Positions 7,858 to 17,243 of a stretch of DNA of 64,000 bases are shown piece after piece. Source of the stretch: an uncultured Eubacterium sp. (GTDB taxonomy: Bacteria; Bacillota; Clostridia; Oscillospirales; Acutalibacteraceae). Position 1 is the stretch's first letter. Every line of letters begins with the position of its first letter. The position numbers and the translations under genes were made by a program. The stretch covers positions 1 through 64,000 of the forward strand of contig CAJTLP010000004.1 in assembly GCA_910577195.1 (NCBI GenBank). The letters run 5' to 3'. The notes under the pieces were generated by a model, which saw only the letters and a list, made by a program, of their open reading frames with translations, searched no databases and was not told the DNA's origin.

Positions 7858-8685
7858 TTATTCAGATTTGATGTTCAGCGGAATTTCCGATTCCTCACCA
7901 TTGTAAATATTCCAGGCATAGTAATTTGGTATGATAAAGCCGATATTATCGCAGGAAACATTTATTGTACCTGATAATTTATCATCTTCGTCTTTTGTCG
8001 TTCTGATAATCATACTTACTTCGTCCAGTTCCTCAATGATATACACGTTTTCATCGGAATTATCATAAGTCAGCTCGTACTTGTCCAGGATTTCCTCAAG
8101 AACCAAATCGGACTCTTGATATTCCTGTGCCATTTCCTTTGCCATATTTACTGTGTCCGAATAGCTTTGCTTTCTTTGTTCAATATCCTGTGGTATCTGT
8201 ATGGCAAGATTGACAGCGGATAATATTAAAAATATGGCGAAAACAAGTGTTATTACAATGCTGATTATGGATAATACTTTTTTTGCAGTCAATGTTTTTC
8301 TGCCTGCCTTTTTCTTTTTTAAATCTATGATTATATGATACATAATCGTGTACAGGCAGCAGGCAATTGCAGGAAGAAATGCTGTAAGCATAAGCAGATA
8401 TGCCCATATGCCTGTATTTTCAGGCAGTAAATCCTGAGTTCTGCGGTATAACGGATACAGCCACAAAGCAAGGCATACAAGGTCTGAGACGGAATAAAAT
8501 ACATTTTTAGTCCTTATGGCAATGAGTGAAAAGCCATTTATTAATACAGCAGCTCCAATCAGTACAAAAAAAGAAAAGACGGCTGAAGCATTTTCATCGT
8601 AGATGTTGAAAAGTATGAATAACCCTGATACTCCGAACAAAGCTATAATGTATATTATGTTTTTAAAAAATTTTTTAATATCCAT
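7858..8685 (-). CDS. Five-helix membrane protein, unknown function
   Basis: A 275-residue protein with five probable membrane helices, at about residues 7-26, 34-54, 66-78, 94-120 and 137-160. They are followed by a soluble C-terminal domain of about 110 residues rich in Asp and Glu (for example VYIIEELDEVSMIIRTT), predicted outside if the N-terminus is inside. No family recognised. GGAG lies in front of the ATG. It is convergent with the preceding gene and divergent from the PHP gene, with no partner in an operon. Confidence 0.7.
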   Translation of the reverse strand: MDIKKFFKNIIYIIALFGVSGLFILFNIYDENASAVFSFFVLIGAAVLINGFSLIAIRTKNVFYSVSDLVCLALWLYPLYRRTQDLLPENTGIWAYLLMLTAFLPAIACCLYTIMYHIIIDLKKKKAGRKTLTAKKVLSIISIVITLVFAIFLILSAVNLAIQIPQDIEQRKQSYSDTVNMAKEMAQEYQESDLVLEEILDKYELTYDNSDENVYIIEELDEVSMIIRTTKDEDDKLSGTINVSCDNIGFIIPNYYAWNIYNGEESEIPLNIKSE

Positions 8686-8839
8686 TTATATTCTCCGTAT
8701 ATTATATATAACTAAGATACCACAAATCCGATATATTTTAAAGTGTTTTCGACATTATTATTTGTTTATTTACAATTCAGATTTAATGAAAGGATAATGG
8801 CTGAAAACTTAAATCAATGTATAATTTTTGTTTTATCGG

Positions 8840-8868
8840 TTGATAAAATCGTTTTATTGTGGTATCCT
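8840..8868 (+). promoter_or_regulatory. Promoter placing the transcript start on the PHP start codon
   Basis: TTGATA (8840-8845), 17 bp and TATCCT (8863-8868). The transcription start, normally 7-8 nt beyond the -10 box, falls at 8875-8876, which is the A of the ATG of the next gene. Confidence 0.65.
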
Positions 8869-8875
8869 CTTATTT

Positions 8876-9535
8876 ATGGAATTTAAGTATGAACTGCATT
8901 GTCACACCGGATGTGTTTCGCGGTGCGGCAGAGTAGAACCGGAAGAGATTTTAAAACTTTATAAACAGCAGGGTTACAGCGGAATTGTTGTTACAGATCA
9001 TTACAGTCCTATGACATTCACACCGAATTGGTGTCCTCAGAAGCAGATTGATTTTTATCTTGAGGGCTACAGGCGAATGAAAGCAGCGGCAGGTGATGAT
9101 TTCACTGTATTGCTTGGTATGGAGCTTCGCCATTATTTTACTGCCAATGATTATCTGATTTACGGTATTGATGAGGATTTTTTGTATAATGCGGGAAATC
9201 TTATGAATGTATGGGAAAGGGAAGTGTTTAGCCGCTGCCGCAGAGAAGGGTACCTTGTTTATCAGGCACATCCGTTTCGTACAGGTATCAGGAGATGCAA
9301 TCCGGATTATATTGACGGAGTGGAAATATATAACGGCAAGACGAACAAGGAGCTGAATGACAAGGCATACGAATGGGCAAAGGCAAACAACAAGCTGATG
9401 GTATCAGGCTCTGATTTCCACGTGGTTAAAAATCTTGCAAGAGGCGGCATAATAACACACAAGCCGATTAAAAGCAATGCTGATTTATTAGAGGTACTGA
9501 AAAGTCAGGATTTTGAAATGATAAGGAATTATTGA
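8876..9535 (+). CDS. PHP-domain phosphoesterase
   Basis: A 219-residue protein of the polymerase-and-histidinol-phosphatase superfamily, a multinuclear metal phosphatase or nuclease fold. It shows the N-terminal HCH motif (residues 8-10), the VVTDHY motif near 34, an internal AHPFR and the C-terminal GSDFH. It looks closest to the TrpH/YciV type (inference), which removes phosphate from small nucleotides. The start at 8876 puts the HCH motif where the family has it. No ribosome site is present before it and the upstream promoter would begin transcription at this ATG, so translation may be leaderless. The stop is one nucleotide before the ATG of yeiH, so both are co-expressed. Confidence 0.85.
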   Translation: MEFKYELHCHTGCVSRCGRVEPEEILKLYKQQGYSGIVVTDHYSPMTFTPNWCPQKQIDFYLEGYRRMKAAAGDDFTVLLGMELRHYFTANDYLIYGIDEDFLYNAGNLMNVWEREVFSRCRREGYLVYQAHPFRTGIRRCNPDYIDGVEIYNGKTNKELNDKAYEWAKANNKLMVSGSDFHVVKNLARGGIITHKPIKSNADLLEVLKSQDFEMIRNY

Positions 9536-9536
9536 T

Positions 9537-10613
9537 ATGAATTTTGTAAAGAAAAACGGTTTAGGTATTTTAAGCTGTGTAATGATTGCAGGCATTTCAA
9601 CCTTTTTGGCAGGATTGAGCATAGGCTCATTTTCCTTTGAGGTTATCGGTGCACCTGTATTTTCCATTATTATCGGTATGATTATTACTGCTGTATTCGG
9701 TAAATTTTCATCCGATGAAAGAGTGAAATCAGGTATAACCTTTACATCGAAGAAGATTTTGCAGTGGGCGGTAATCATTCTTGGTTTTACGCTGAATATA
9801 AGAACAGTGCTGTCCGTAGGCGGAAAAAGTCTGCCGGTTATTATTTCAACCATTGCTGTTTCGTTAATAGTTGCTTTTGTGATGTGTAAAATTTTAAAGG
9901 TGGATAAAAAGGTGTCTATACTCGTTGGTGTAGGCTCTTCCATATGCGGCGGCTCGGCAATTGCGGCAACTGCACCTGTTATTGATGCTGATGACGAGGA
10001 AATTGCACAGTCCATTTCGGTTATCTTCCTTTTCAATGTTATTGCCGCTTTGATTTTTCCGACTTTCGGTAATGCAATTGGTCTTACAAATGACGGCTTT
10101 GCTTTATTTGCAGGCACTGCGGTTAATGATACCTCTTCTGTTACTGCAGCCGCATCAGCGTGGGACAGTATGAAGGGAACAGAGGGAATGGTGCTTGCGC
10201 AGGCAACTACCGTTAAGCTGACACGAACACTTGCTATTATTCCGATTACTCTTGTGCTGGCATTTATCAGAACCCGTCAGGCGAAAAAGGAAGGTACAGA
10301 GGGTACTAAGGTCTCAATGAAGAAAATCTTCCCTTGGTTCATTCTGTATTTCGTGATTGCATCACTAATAACAACTCTTGTGGCTGCCCTCCCTGAAAGT
10401 ACCTTTACCGCATTTTATAATGATTATTTCGTAAAGGGCGCAAAGTGGCTTGCCAAGTTCTTTATCTCAATGGCAATGTGCGCAATCGGTCTGAATACAA
10501 ATGTTGTAAATCTTGTAAAAAAAGGCGGAAAGCCTATTTTAATGGGTCTTTGCTGCTGGGTGTGCATTACGGCTGTAAGCCTTGTAATGCAGCACGTTTT
10601 AGGTTATTGGTAA
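9537..10613 (+). CDS. yeiH: YeiH / UPF0324 family membrane transporter
   Basis: A 358-residue inner-membrane protein with about ten helices, of the Cons_hypoth698 family often annotated as a putative sulfate exporter. Recognisable stretches are FSIIIGMIITAVFG in the first third, KKILQWAVIILGFTLN, the Gly-rich GVGSSICGGSAIAATAP near residues 138-154 and NDTSSVTAAASAW near 202-214, which probably line the substrate path. It begins one base after the PHP stop, with AAGGAA inside the PHP end as ribosome site. Family is firm; substrate is unproven. Confidence 0.9.
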   Translation: MNFVKKNGLGILSCVMIAGISTFLAGLSIGSFSFEVIGAPVFSIIIGMIITAVFGKFSSDERVKSGITFTSKKILQWAVIILGFTLNIRTVLSVGGKSLPVIISTIAVSLIVAFVMCKILKVDKKVSILVGVGSSICGGSAIAATAPVIDADDEEIAQSISVIFLFNVIAALIFPTFGNAIGLTNDGFALFAGTAVNDTSSVTAAASAWDSMKGTEGMVLAQATTVKLTRTLAIIPITLVLAFIRTRQAKKEGTEGTKVSMKKIFPWFILYFVIASLITTLVAALPESTFTAFYNDYFVKGAKWLAKFFISMAMCAIGLNTNVVNLVKKGGKPILMGLCCWVCITAVSLVMQHVLGYW

Positions 10614-10639
10614 AAAGAAATGAATAGATAAAAAATAAA

Positions 10640-10677
10640 CACAGGCTTTGCAAATCAGCTTAGCCTGTGCTTTTTTT
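10640..10677. terminator. Bidirectional terminator: end of yeiH and of the capsule operon
   Basis: Stem CACAGGCT/AGCCTGTG (10640-10647 with 10662-10669) with a T-run on the plus side and a T-rich stretch on the minus side. The VanZ stop codon (10660-10662) lies within it. Confidence 0.8.
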
Positions 10678-11235
10678 GTTTATTATTCTTTTTGCAGTTA
10701 TATATATAATTGCACCAATCAGTCCACCCAAAGTGTTATATACCAGGTCGGACAGCTGAAATGTGCCTATGCAGAAAATCAGCTGAATAAGCTCTATTGC
10801 AAGCGATGTAAAAAATGATATGATCAGCGTTAATAATATTATTTTTTTATTTGTAAAAGTTTTATTAAAAAAGCTTTTCAGAATATAAAATACAGCAAAG
10901 CATATCGGCAGAAACAATAGTATATTCAGTATCGGCTTAGGATTGATATACATTATTGTTTCACCGTCATAGATTGACCACTCGCCGAATATGTCGGATA
11001 GAGGCTCAGTCTTCATTCCTATTCTGTGGATTAGGGTTGTATAGAATAGTTCTGAAAAATAAAACATTGCTGCAAATATTTTTACATAATGCAGTTGATT
11101 TTCTTTCTTTTTCCTAACAGCTAAAATAACGATACAAATCAGAGTTATAAATATTGCAATGAAAAACGGTATGATAAAATATTCATTGAAGAAAATACCG
11201 ATATCGTGAGACAGAGTTTTAAATATTTTATGCAT
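10660..11235 (-). CDS. VanZ-like family protein
   Basis: A 191-residue membrane protein with five probable helices (about 15-38, 50-66, 98-118, 128-152 and 160-183). The VanZ signature is the segment SLAIELIQLIF near 145-155 followed by LSDLVYNTLGGLIGA. VanZ proteins of enterococci raise teicoplanin resistance by an unknown route, but most family members lie outside resistance loci. Here it is the last gene of the polysaccharide operon, with its start overlapping the stop of the preceding propeller gene by 8 nt, so a cell-surface role tied to the polymer is more likely than drug resistance (inference). Confidence 0.85.
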   Translation of the reverse strand: MHKIFKTLSHDIGIFFNEYFIIPFFIAIFITLICIVILAVRKKKENQLHYVKIFAAMFYFSELFYTTLIHRIGMKTEPLSDIFGEWSIYDGETIMYINPKPILNILLFLPICFAVFYILKSFFNKTFTNKKIILLTLIISFFTSLAIELIQLIFCIGTFQLSDLVYNTLGGLIGAIIYITAKRIINKKSTG

Positions 11236-14200
11236 TGGCAGTTACCTGTTTATCTTTTTTCAGAACTAAAACTCCGTCGTTTCTCATTGGTATAATTATA
11301 AAATTGTCTGTTATTTCAGCCAAATCAAGACTTGCATCCATTTTAAGCTGTGAAATTAATTTTGGGTTGTCCCAATCGGATATATCAACAATTGTGATTT
11401 CTTTACCATAGCAGTAGGAAACTACCATTATATCACCGTAAATTACCGGTTTTCCCCTGAGGTAGCTGATGCCGGGAACCTTATGTAATGGCAGGGTTGA
11501 AAGCTTTTGATTTTCGGTCATAGGATTAAAATAAACATATCCATTGTTATAAACCGCTACAATGCAATCATTATAGGCAGCCATACCATTTGTTTCAGAG
11601 CCTACGGAATTTGTCAGTGTTTTTACTGTAGTCAGGCTATTGCCGTCAGACTCAAACAAATTGATTTTTCCATTGTCGCAGACGGCTGTGTATTTATCAG
11701 CAATTAATCCCTGACAAATATTACGGTAATACATAGAGCCGCCTGATGCCAATGAACGAATAATCGGCTTATTTTTATTTCTTATATCAATTGTACAAAT
11801 ACGTGAAAAGCCACCTTGAGCAATAATATAGTTTTCATCAGCAGTGAGTGACAGGCTTGTTACCGAGAAATTATATTTTTTTTTGTCGTTGCAGCTGCTC
11901 AGATAATTTATTCGGTCATTGTCAACAGAATAAATACCTACGCCATTATCACATTCAGCCGTATATAGATATTTTCCATCGCGTGAAATAGCAATGTCTT
12001 TAACAGAAAATTCCGTGATATAGGTTGTTATAGTGTTAAGATTTTCATCTAAAACAGTAATACCTTCAGAGGTTGCAAGGTATATTAAATGATTTGCACA
12101 TTTTGCAGCATATACAGAACTGTCTGTATTAACAATATTTGATGTATAACTATTCAGCATTGGTGCTTCAGGAATATTCTTATCACTACCAGTCAAAGCA
12201 ATATTTGGTATTATTTCTGATTTAGAACCTTCTAAATTCATCTGATAAATTCCTGTATTAGGATCACCGAAAAATAATTTATTGAATGCAGTGCATACAG
12301 ATAATACAGGTGCCTGATTAAAGGCTGAAGTATCAAAATTGAATATATAACTGCCTGAAATAAATTTCTTGTAATTAGGAGAGTCTTTCTCAATTCGGAT
12401 TGCTGATTTATTTATCAGTATTGGAGCAGACAAATTGCTTGTATCATAAACATATAAACCATTGTATGTGCTTGCAAGAACAGCATATTTTCCGCTGACT
12501 TTAACTTTCCAGTAATCAGAACCGGAATATTTATATCGTCCGTCAATTTTATTTGTTGAAAGCCATACAGGATTTTTCGGGTCTTTGACATCATATATTT
12601 CAAGACCGTTTCCCATTCCGAAGCCGACAGAGGTTACAGCAGTTGAATTATCACGGCTGTGATAGCCTGTTGCGGCATAGAGAACACCATTCTCAACAAC
12701 AATTCCGCCTACATTTCCGTCAAGGTTAATTGTATTTATTTGTGCCGGATTTCTTAGATCACTTATATCATAAATAATAATTTTTTTCTGAGCCCATACA
12801 CCGATATATAAGTAGTGATCATCAATCGAGCAATCGTACATTTCCTCTTTATTGGATATTTGAGAATAGTACTTAGGATTATAAATATCGGAAGCATCGA
12901 TTATCTCTACACCAAAGTATCTGCTGCATATAAATGCATAGCTTCCGTTTACCGCTAAGCCTGAACTCATTTCCAGCGTTGGGTATTTTCCTGCAGTGAC
13001 AGGATTGAGCGGATTCTTTATATCCACAAAATATGCACCATTTTCTCTTGAAGAAATAACAAGTGCTTCTCCGTTATTAATGAAGGAAATATCGTGACAA
13101 TTTCCCAGTCCGTCCAGTGACGATACAGCTATTGGAGTACTGCCTGTTATATCGTATACTGTAAGTGTACCTTTATTTACCGAATAAAGATGCTGATTGT
13201 CAGCTATTGACGCTGTAGTGGCTTCGCCAAAGGCATCGCTTTCATTGAAAACGGTTTCATTTATATTGTGAGGATATATACCTGTTTTGTGATTATTGAT
13301 ACTATCGTCAGCAAAATTAACCAATTGGAAATCAGAGATTGTTATCTTCTGATAATCAGTTATAAGACTGACTGATATGGAATTTATATTATCTGTATTT
13401 GTTATCGGAATATAATAATCTGCTTTTTGTGTATAAACAGGATAAGTAGCAGTAATAGAACTGTTGTTTATATTTATTTTAATTTTTGAACAGCTCTTTT
13501 CAGACTGTACGGTAAGCTTTAAAATATGTAAATCTGTATGATTCAGATTCATATTAAAGCTGTATTTTACTGCTGCCTTATTTGATGAGTCAGCGGAAAT
13601 AAGCTCTGCATTGCTTAAAAAGTCGTTAATGCCAATAATCGTTTCATATTTGTTTTCGGAGAATTCTGAATCATAATCGGCATCTGTTAATATAAAATTT
13701 TTTTCAGTCGGTGCACATACCTTTACAGTGTCGGATATTAAAGTGTTACCTCTGCTATCGGTCAATACACATCTGTACATTCGGCTGTAGGTATATTTAA
13801 TCACAGGGAAAGAGAGGGTATTTGTCTTGTTACCCTTTGCGGTTGATGATATCCATGTTTTACCCTGATCTGTACTTAGCTGCCATTGATAAGCAATATC
13901 ACTGCCGACAGCATTTATGGTAAATAATGCGGTTGAATCAATCTTTACTTCAGTATTTTCAGGCTGTTTAGTGATTTGCAAAGGTGTGTAATTCTTTTTT
14001 TCGATAATACGGCAGGTATCAGATTCAATACGGTTCCCTAATGCGTCAGTAATAACACAGCGGTAAATGAGCTTATATGAATAGCCGGTAACAGGGAATG
14101 AAACAGAAGCAGTGCGGTTGCCTTTTGCTGCGGAATTTTCCCATGAGACACCGTTATTACTGCTGAGCTGCCATTGATATGTAAGATCCGTGCCAATGGC

Positions 14201-14662
14201 ATTTACTGCGAATTTAGCAGTATCACCGACTGCAGCTTCTGTATCTGACGGCTGATTGATAATCTGAAGTTCTGTATAATTTGCCTTTTTTAATACTCGG
14301 CATATATCGGATGCAATACTGTTTCCAAATGCATCAGTGATAACACAACGATAAATGAGCTTATATGAATAGTTGGTAACAGGGAATGAAACAGAAGCAG
14401 TACGGTTGCCTTTTGCTGCGGAATTTTCCCATGAGACACCGTTATTGCTGCTGAGCTGCCATTGGTATGTAAGATTTGTGCCGCCGGCATTTACTGTGAA
14501 TTTAGCAGTATCACCGACTGATACCGTATCATCCTGTGGCTGCTGAGCTATAGTTATCTGATTGTCAGATGATGCAAATGCAATATTAAATCCTGATAAT
14601 GTTGTGATGAGCATTACAGCTGAAATAAATATTGCAATTGTCTTTATCAATTTAGTTTTCAT
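11228..14662 (-). CDS. Secreted protein: three Ig-like repeats plus LVIVD beta-propeller
   Basis: A 1144-residue exported protein. A signal peptide (about 1-31, ending near AFAS) is followed by three Ig-like modules of about 96 residues each (about 35-125, 131-221 and 227-318), marked by TVSVGDTAKFTVNA, YQWQLSSNNGVSW and YRCVITDA. A beta-rich spacer runs from about 325 to 450. The remainder is a repeat array with LVIVD-type blades (VYDITGSTP, FVDIKNPLNP, IIDASDIYNP, IVDISDWDNP), probably one or two propellers. No sortase motif or membrane anchor is seen at the C-terminus. It is co-transcribed behind the Wzx gene, so it may bind or display the polymer. Known family members of LVIVD proteins have no defined reaction. 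Confidence 0.8.
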   Translation of the reverse strand: MKTKLIKTIAIFISAVMLITTLSGFNIAFASSDNQITIAQQPQDDTVSVGDTAKFTVNAGGTNLTYQWQLSSNNGVSWENSAAKGNRTASVSFPVTNYSYKLIYRCVITDAFGNSIASDICRVLKKANYTELQIINQPSDTEAAVGDTAKFAVNAIGTDLTYQWQLSSNNGVSWENSAAKGNRTASVSFPVTGYSYKLIYRCVITDALGNRIESDTCRIIEKKNYTPLQITKQPENTEVKIDSTALFTINAVGSDIAYQWQLSTDQGKTWISSTAKGNKTNTLSFPVIKYTYSRMYRCVLTDSRGNTLISDTVKVCAPTEKNFILTDADYDSEFSENKYETIIGINDFLSNAELISADSSNKAAVKYSFNMNLNHTDLHILKLTVQSEKSCSKIKININNSSITATYPVYTQKADYYIPITNTDNINSISVSLITDYQKITISDFQLVNFADDSINNHKTGIYPHNINETVFNESDAFGEATTASIADNQHLYSVNKGTLTVYDITGSTPIAVSSLDGLGNCHDISFINNGEALVISSRENGAYFVDIKNPLNPVTAGKYPTLEMSSGLAVNGSYAFICSRYFGVEIIDASDIYNPKYYSQISNKEEMYDCSIDDHYLYIGVWAQKKIIIYDISDLRNPAQINTINLDGNVGGIVVENGVLYAATGYHSRDNSTAVTSVGFGMGNGLEIYDVKDPKNPVWLSTNKIDGRYKYSGSDYWKVKVSGKYAVLASTYNGLYVYDTSNLSAPILINKSAIRIEKDSPNYKKFISGSYIFNFDTSAFNQAPVLSVCTAFNKLFFGDPNTGIYQMNLEGSKSEIIPNIALTGSDKNIPEAPMLNSYTSNIVNTDSSVYAAKCANHLIYLATSEGITVLDENLNTITTYITEFSVKDIAISRDGKYLYTAECDNGVGIYSVDNDRINYLSSCNDKKKYNFSVTSLSLTADENYIIAQGGFSRICTIDIRNKNKPIIRSLASGGSMYYRNICQGLIADKYTAVCDNGKINLFESDGNSLTTVKTLTNSVGSETNGMAAYNDCIVAVYNNGYVYFNPMTENQKLSTLPLHKVPGISYLRGKPVIYGDIMVVSYCYGKEITIVDISDWDNPKLISQLKMDASLDLAEITDNFIIIPMRNDGVLVLKKDKQVTANA
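14040..14519. repeat. Near-identical tandem DNA repeat encoding Ig modules 1 and 2
   Basis: The segments 14040-14231 and 14328-14519 are nearly identical at the DNA level with a 288-bp (96-codon) period. The third module (about 13740-13950) is clearly more diverged, so the first two arose by a recent duplication or were homogenised. Confidence 0.85.
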
Positions 14663-14672
14663 AATCTTATTT

Positions 14673-16187
14673 TTATTTCTTTGTTCTCTTTTTAATTAGT
14701 AAAATAACCTTGTCTTTTAATGCTGAGATATCTTTTTTGTAAAATATGAAGTGGATAATAAATGATATAAATCCTGAAGTAATAACAACTAAAAATGCTT
14801 TCAGTATCCACCACGCGAAGTTCGGTGTATCAAATGTGAACAGATATTTTGATACGATAAATGTTAATAATGCAACTGTCAAATTGATTATGATATGGAA
14901 AATGAATATCATTATATTCCTCTTAACAATATGCCTGGAAAGATATATTGCATACTGGAAGGAACGGAAAACAGTTGCGACAAGAGTGCCTATCGCAACA
15001 CCGACTAAACCAAACTTTGCAACAAAAATCAAAGATATTGTAATATTAAGTGCAGCCTCAACGATTGCACCGTTTCTCATTTGCTTAAAGTGACCTGCCG
15101 CTTCAACGATTGTCTGATATGGAATTCTGAAGCAGCTGAAGGCACCGGCAATTGTGATTAGAACAGCAAAAAGCGGTCTGCTGTAGTTAACATCATTTAC
15201 ACCTGACGTATATAAAAGAGCAAACGGAACAATCATAATACCGGCTGTGGTATAAATGATAGATGTTGCGCCGAAAATAATGAGCTCATATATTTTCAGA
15301 TTTGTTTCAATCAGTTTTTTTTCACCTTTGGCAAGCATATTACCAAAGGCGGCGCCAAAGCCCATTACAAGTGATGATATAACATTTCTTATATTGAAAA
15401 TTACATAGTTGTATACTGTGTATACGGAAACCTCTTTTGTATTTGTAAAGAATGTAAGGACTATAACATCTGTATTATTATGTATGAAATATGCAACGGA
15501 TTGTGCAAAAGCATCCCAGCGCTGTGATATAGCAGAATCGTTAGGCTTTACAGTTTTATCAATTTTATATTTGCGTTTTGCATATAAGAATATGAAAATC
15601 GGATTGAGTGAAAATGCTAACGCACTTCCCATTTTTACAATATGAATTCCTGCACCGGCATAGATTAGTATCGCGGCCAGCAGTGTGTTTAAAATGGTTG
15701 AAAATGCTTGTGTAAGCATAAGTACATATTGCTTTTGATCTGCTTCAAATAAAAACTGGTAAGCAAGTCCGAAATAATATTGTATAAAAGTGCTTATGCC
15801 AAGAATCAATACAAGTGTAAAGGAAAACAGCCATTCAAATTCTTCTTTAACAATGAAAGGGTAAAGGGCTGCAAAAATAAAAATTGCACCTAAAAATATA
15901 AGTGCAATTTTTTTCATGAATTTTGATGTAGCATTTACAATAGCACTTATCTCATATGTGTTTTTTTCTGCTAAAGGCTTATAAAGTGATGCGCGTGTAA
16001 CTGCACCTACTCCTCCCTTAAGTAAGGCAACACAGGATAAAAACTGTGTTATGGAAGTTGTAATGCCATTATAGCTTGAGCCGAAATGACTGAGTATAAG
16101 TCTTGGCAGAATCAGTCCGCAAATAACAGCAATAACTTCATATCCGATAGATGCTGTCATATTGTAAAGTGCTTTTTTGCTTCTCAT
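14673..16187 (-). CDS. Polysaccharide flippase, Wzx-type (MOP superfamily)
   Basis: A 504-residue integral membrane protein with about 12-14 helices, expected to flip the lipid-linked repeat unit to the outer face. The start MRSKKALYNMTASIGYEV and the charged loop GGVGAVTRASLYKPLAEKN near 58-76 fit the oligosaccharide flippase group; late stretches GHFKQMRNGAIVEAALN and LVGVAIGTLVATVFRSFQY are typical of MOP carriers. Its ATG follows the stop of the pyruvyl transferase gene with no gap. With the Wzy gene two positions upstream it indicates a Wzx/Wzy-dependent pathway. Confidence 0.9.
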   Translation of the reverse strand: MRSKKALYNMTASIGYEVIAVICGLILPRLILSHFGSSYNGITTSITQFLSCVALLKGGVGAVTRASLYKPLAEKNTYEISAIVNATSKFMKKIALIFLGAIFIFAALYPFIVKEEFEWLFSFTLVLILGISTFIQYYFGLAYQFLFEADQKQYVLMLTQAFSTILNTLLAAILIYAGAGIHIVKMGSALAFSLNPIFIFLYAKRKYKIDKTVKPNDSAISQRWDAFAQSVAYFIHNNTDVIVLTFFTNTKEVSVYTVYNYVIFNIRNVISSLVMGFGAAFGNMLAKGEKKLIETNLKIYELIIFGATSIIYTTAGIMIVPFALLYTSGVNDVNYSRPLFAVLITIAGAFSCFRIPYQTIVEAAGHFKQMRNGAIVEAALNITISLIFVAKFGLVGVAIGTLVATVFRSFQYAIYLSRHIVKRNIMIFIFHIIINLTVALLTFIVSKYLFTFDTPNFAWWILKAFLVVITSGFISFIIHFIFYKKDISALKDKVILLIKKRTKK

Positions 16188-17243
16188 TTAATTATTCAGA
16201 TTCCTTTTTAAAAATTGTATTGAACTGTTTTTGTGCTCTTCGATTTTTTTGTTGATTATATTATAATTCAGCCTGTTTTCAAAGAATGGCAATAAATCCT
16301 CGTCAGTAAGTGCAAAGGCTTTTTCTGCATCTGTTGAGCTGAGAAGAGATTTTATCTTTTTCTTTTCCTGACCATAATTTGCAAAATTTTTCTCATATAT
16401 TAATGAAAAAATTGTCCCATGAAACGTATTTGTAATAACGAAGGAGCAGTCCCTATAGCACTGAATGAAAAGATAAGGATCAAAGGGAATATTTATATCA
16501 CACCAGTCCCTGTACTGACCGAAGGATATAATTTTTTTTCCGATTTCTTCTCTTAATTTTTTAATTTGATAAATACTATCATCAGGCAAATTACCAAAAT
16601 AATAAATCAATATAGGTGCATCATCAAAGGCCGGTCTATCTTTAATAAGTAAATTGTAATCATCTTTGTTCAGCAAAAGAGTAGGGTCACATACTATTTC
16701 AGAATCCATATGGAATACATCTTTAACAATTTCATATGTGGCATCATCTCTGACGGAAATGTCTGAAATTCTTTGTGAACATTCAATTGCTGTTTTATTA
16801 TTCACAAATTTATCCTTTGGCGTGTTTGCAACGGATACAGCATAGGTTATGATTTTTGAATTCAGATTTTTTCCGAAATAAATATCAATATTTTTTGAAA
16901 AGTATTTAGAGTTAAGATTCCATAAAGTATCGCTGCCTATAACGAAGCAATCTATTTTATGATATATTTCATCCGACTCACTTATTGTCGAAAAAAACTT
17001 TTGAACGTTAATAAAAGCTTTATACCTCATCCAAATATTTTTACAATCCTTAAATTGTAATTGCAGTAATTTTTTTATACTGTCTTCTATATGAGGTTTT
17101 AAGGCATGAGATGTATCCTTTTTGCTTCTGTTTAGAAAGTAAACGTGATGACCAAGCTTTTCTAATGCAGTTTTGAGTGCATAGGCCTGTAAAAAACTGC
17201 CGCAATTTTCACTGTTATACACAGTTATTATGCAAATATTCAT
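16188..17243 (-). CDS. Polysaccharide pyruvyl transferase family protein (1)
   Basis: A 351-residue cytoplasmic GT-B-like enzyme that in the family moves pyruvate from phosphoenolpyruvate onto a sugar as a ketal. Family marks are the N-terminal YNSENCGSFLQAYALK near 8-23, the GSDTLWN segment near 104-110 and TNTFHGTIFSLIYEKNF near 272-288, the last being the conserved T-x-FHG box. It overlaps the Wzy stop by 4 nt (ATGA). It is one of two members in the operon, so more than one residue of the repeat may be pyruvylated, or the two act at different steps. Confidence 0.87.
   Translation of the reverse strand: MNICIITVYNSENCGSFLQAYALKTALEKLGHHVYFLNRSKKDTSHALKPHIEDSIKKLLQLQFKDCKNIWMRYKAFINVQKFFSTISESDEIYHKIDCFVIGSDTLWNLNSKYFSKNIDIYFGKNLNSKIITYAVSVANTPKDKFVNNKTAIECSQRISDISVRDDATYEIVKDVFHMDSEIVCDPTLLLNKDDYNLLIKDRPAFDDAPILIYYFGNLPDDSIYQIKKLREEIGKKIISFGQYRDWCDINIPFDPYLFIQCYRDCSFVITNTFHGTIFSLIYEKNFANYGQEKKKIKSLLSSTDAEKAFALTDEDLLPFFENRLNYNIINKKIEEHKNSSIQFLKRNLNN

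Noticed and set aside
10660..11235. VanZ as a glycopeptide-resistance gene
   Set aside because: No vanHAX, vanR/S or vanY in the window; it is embedded in a polysaccharide operon.
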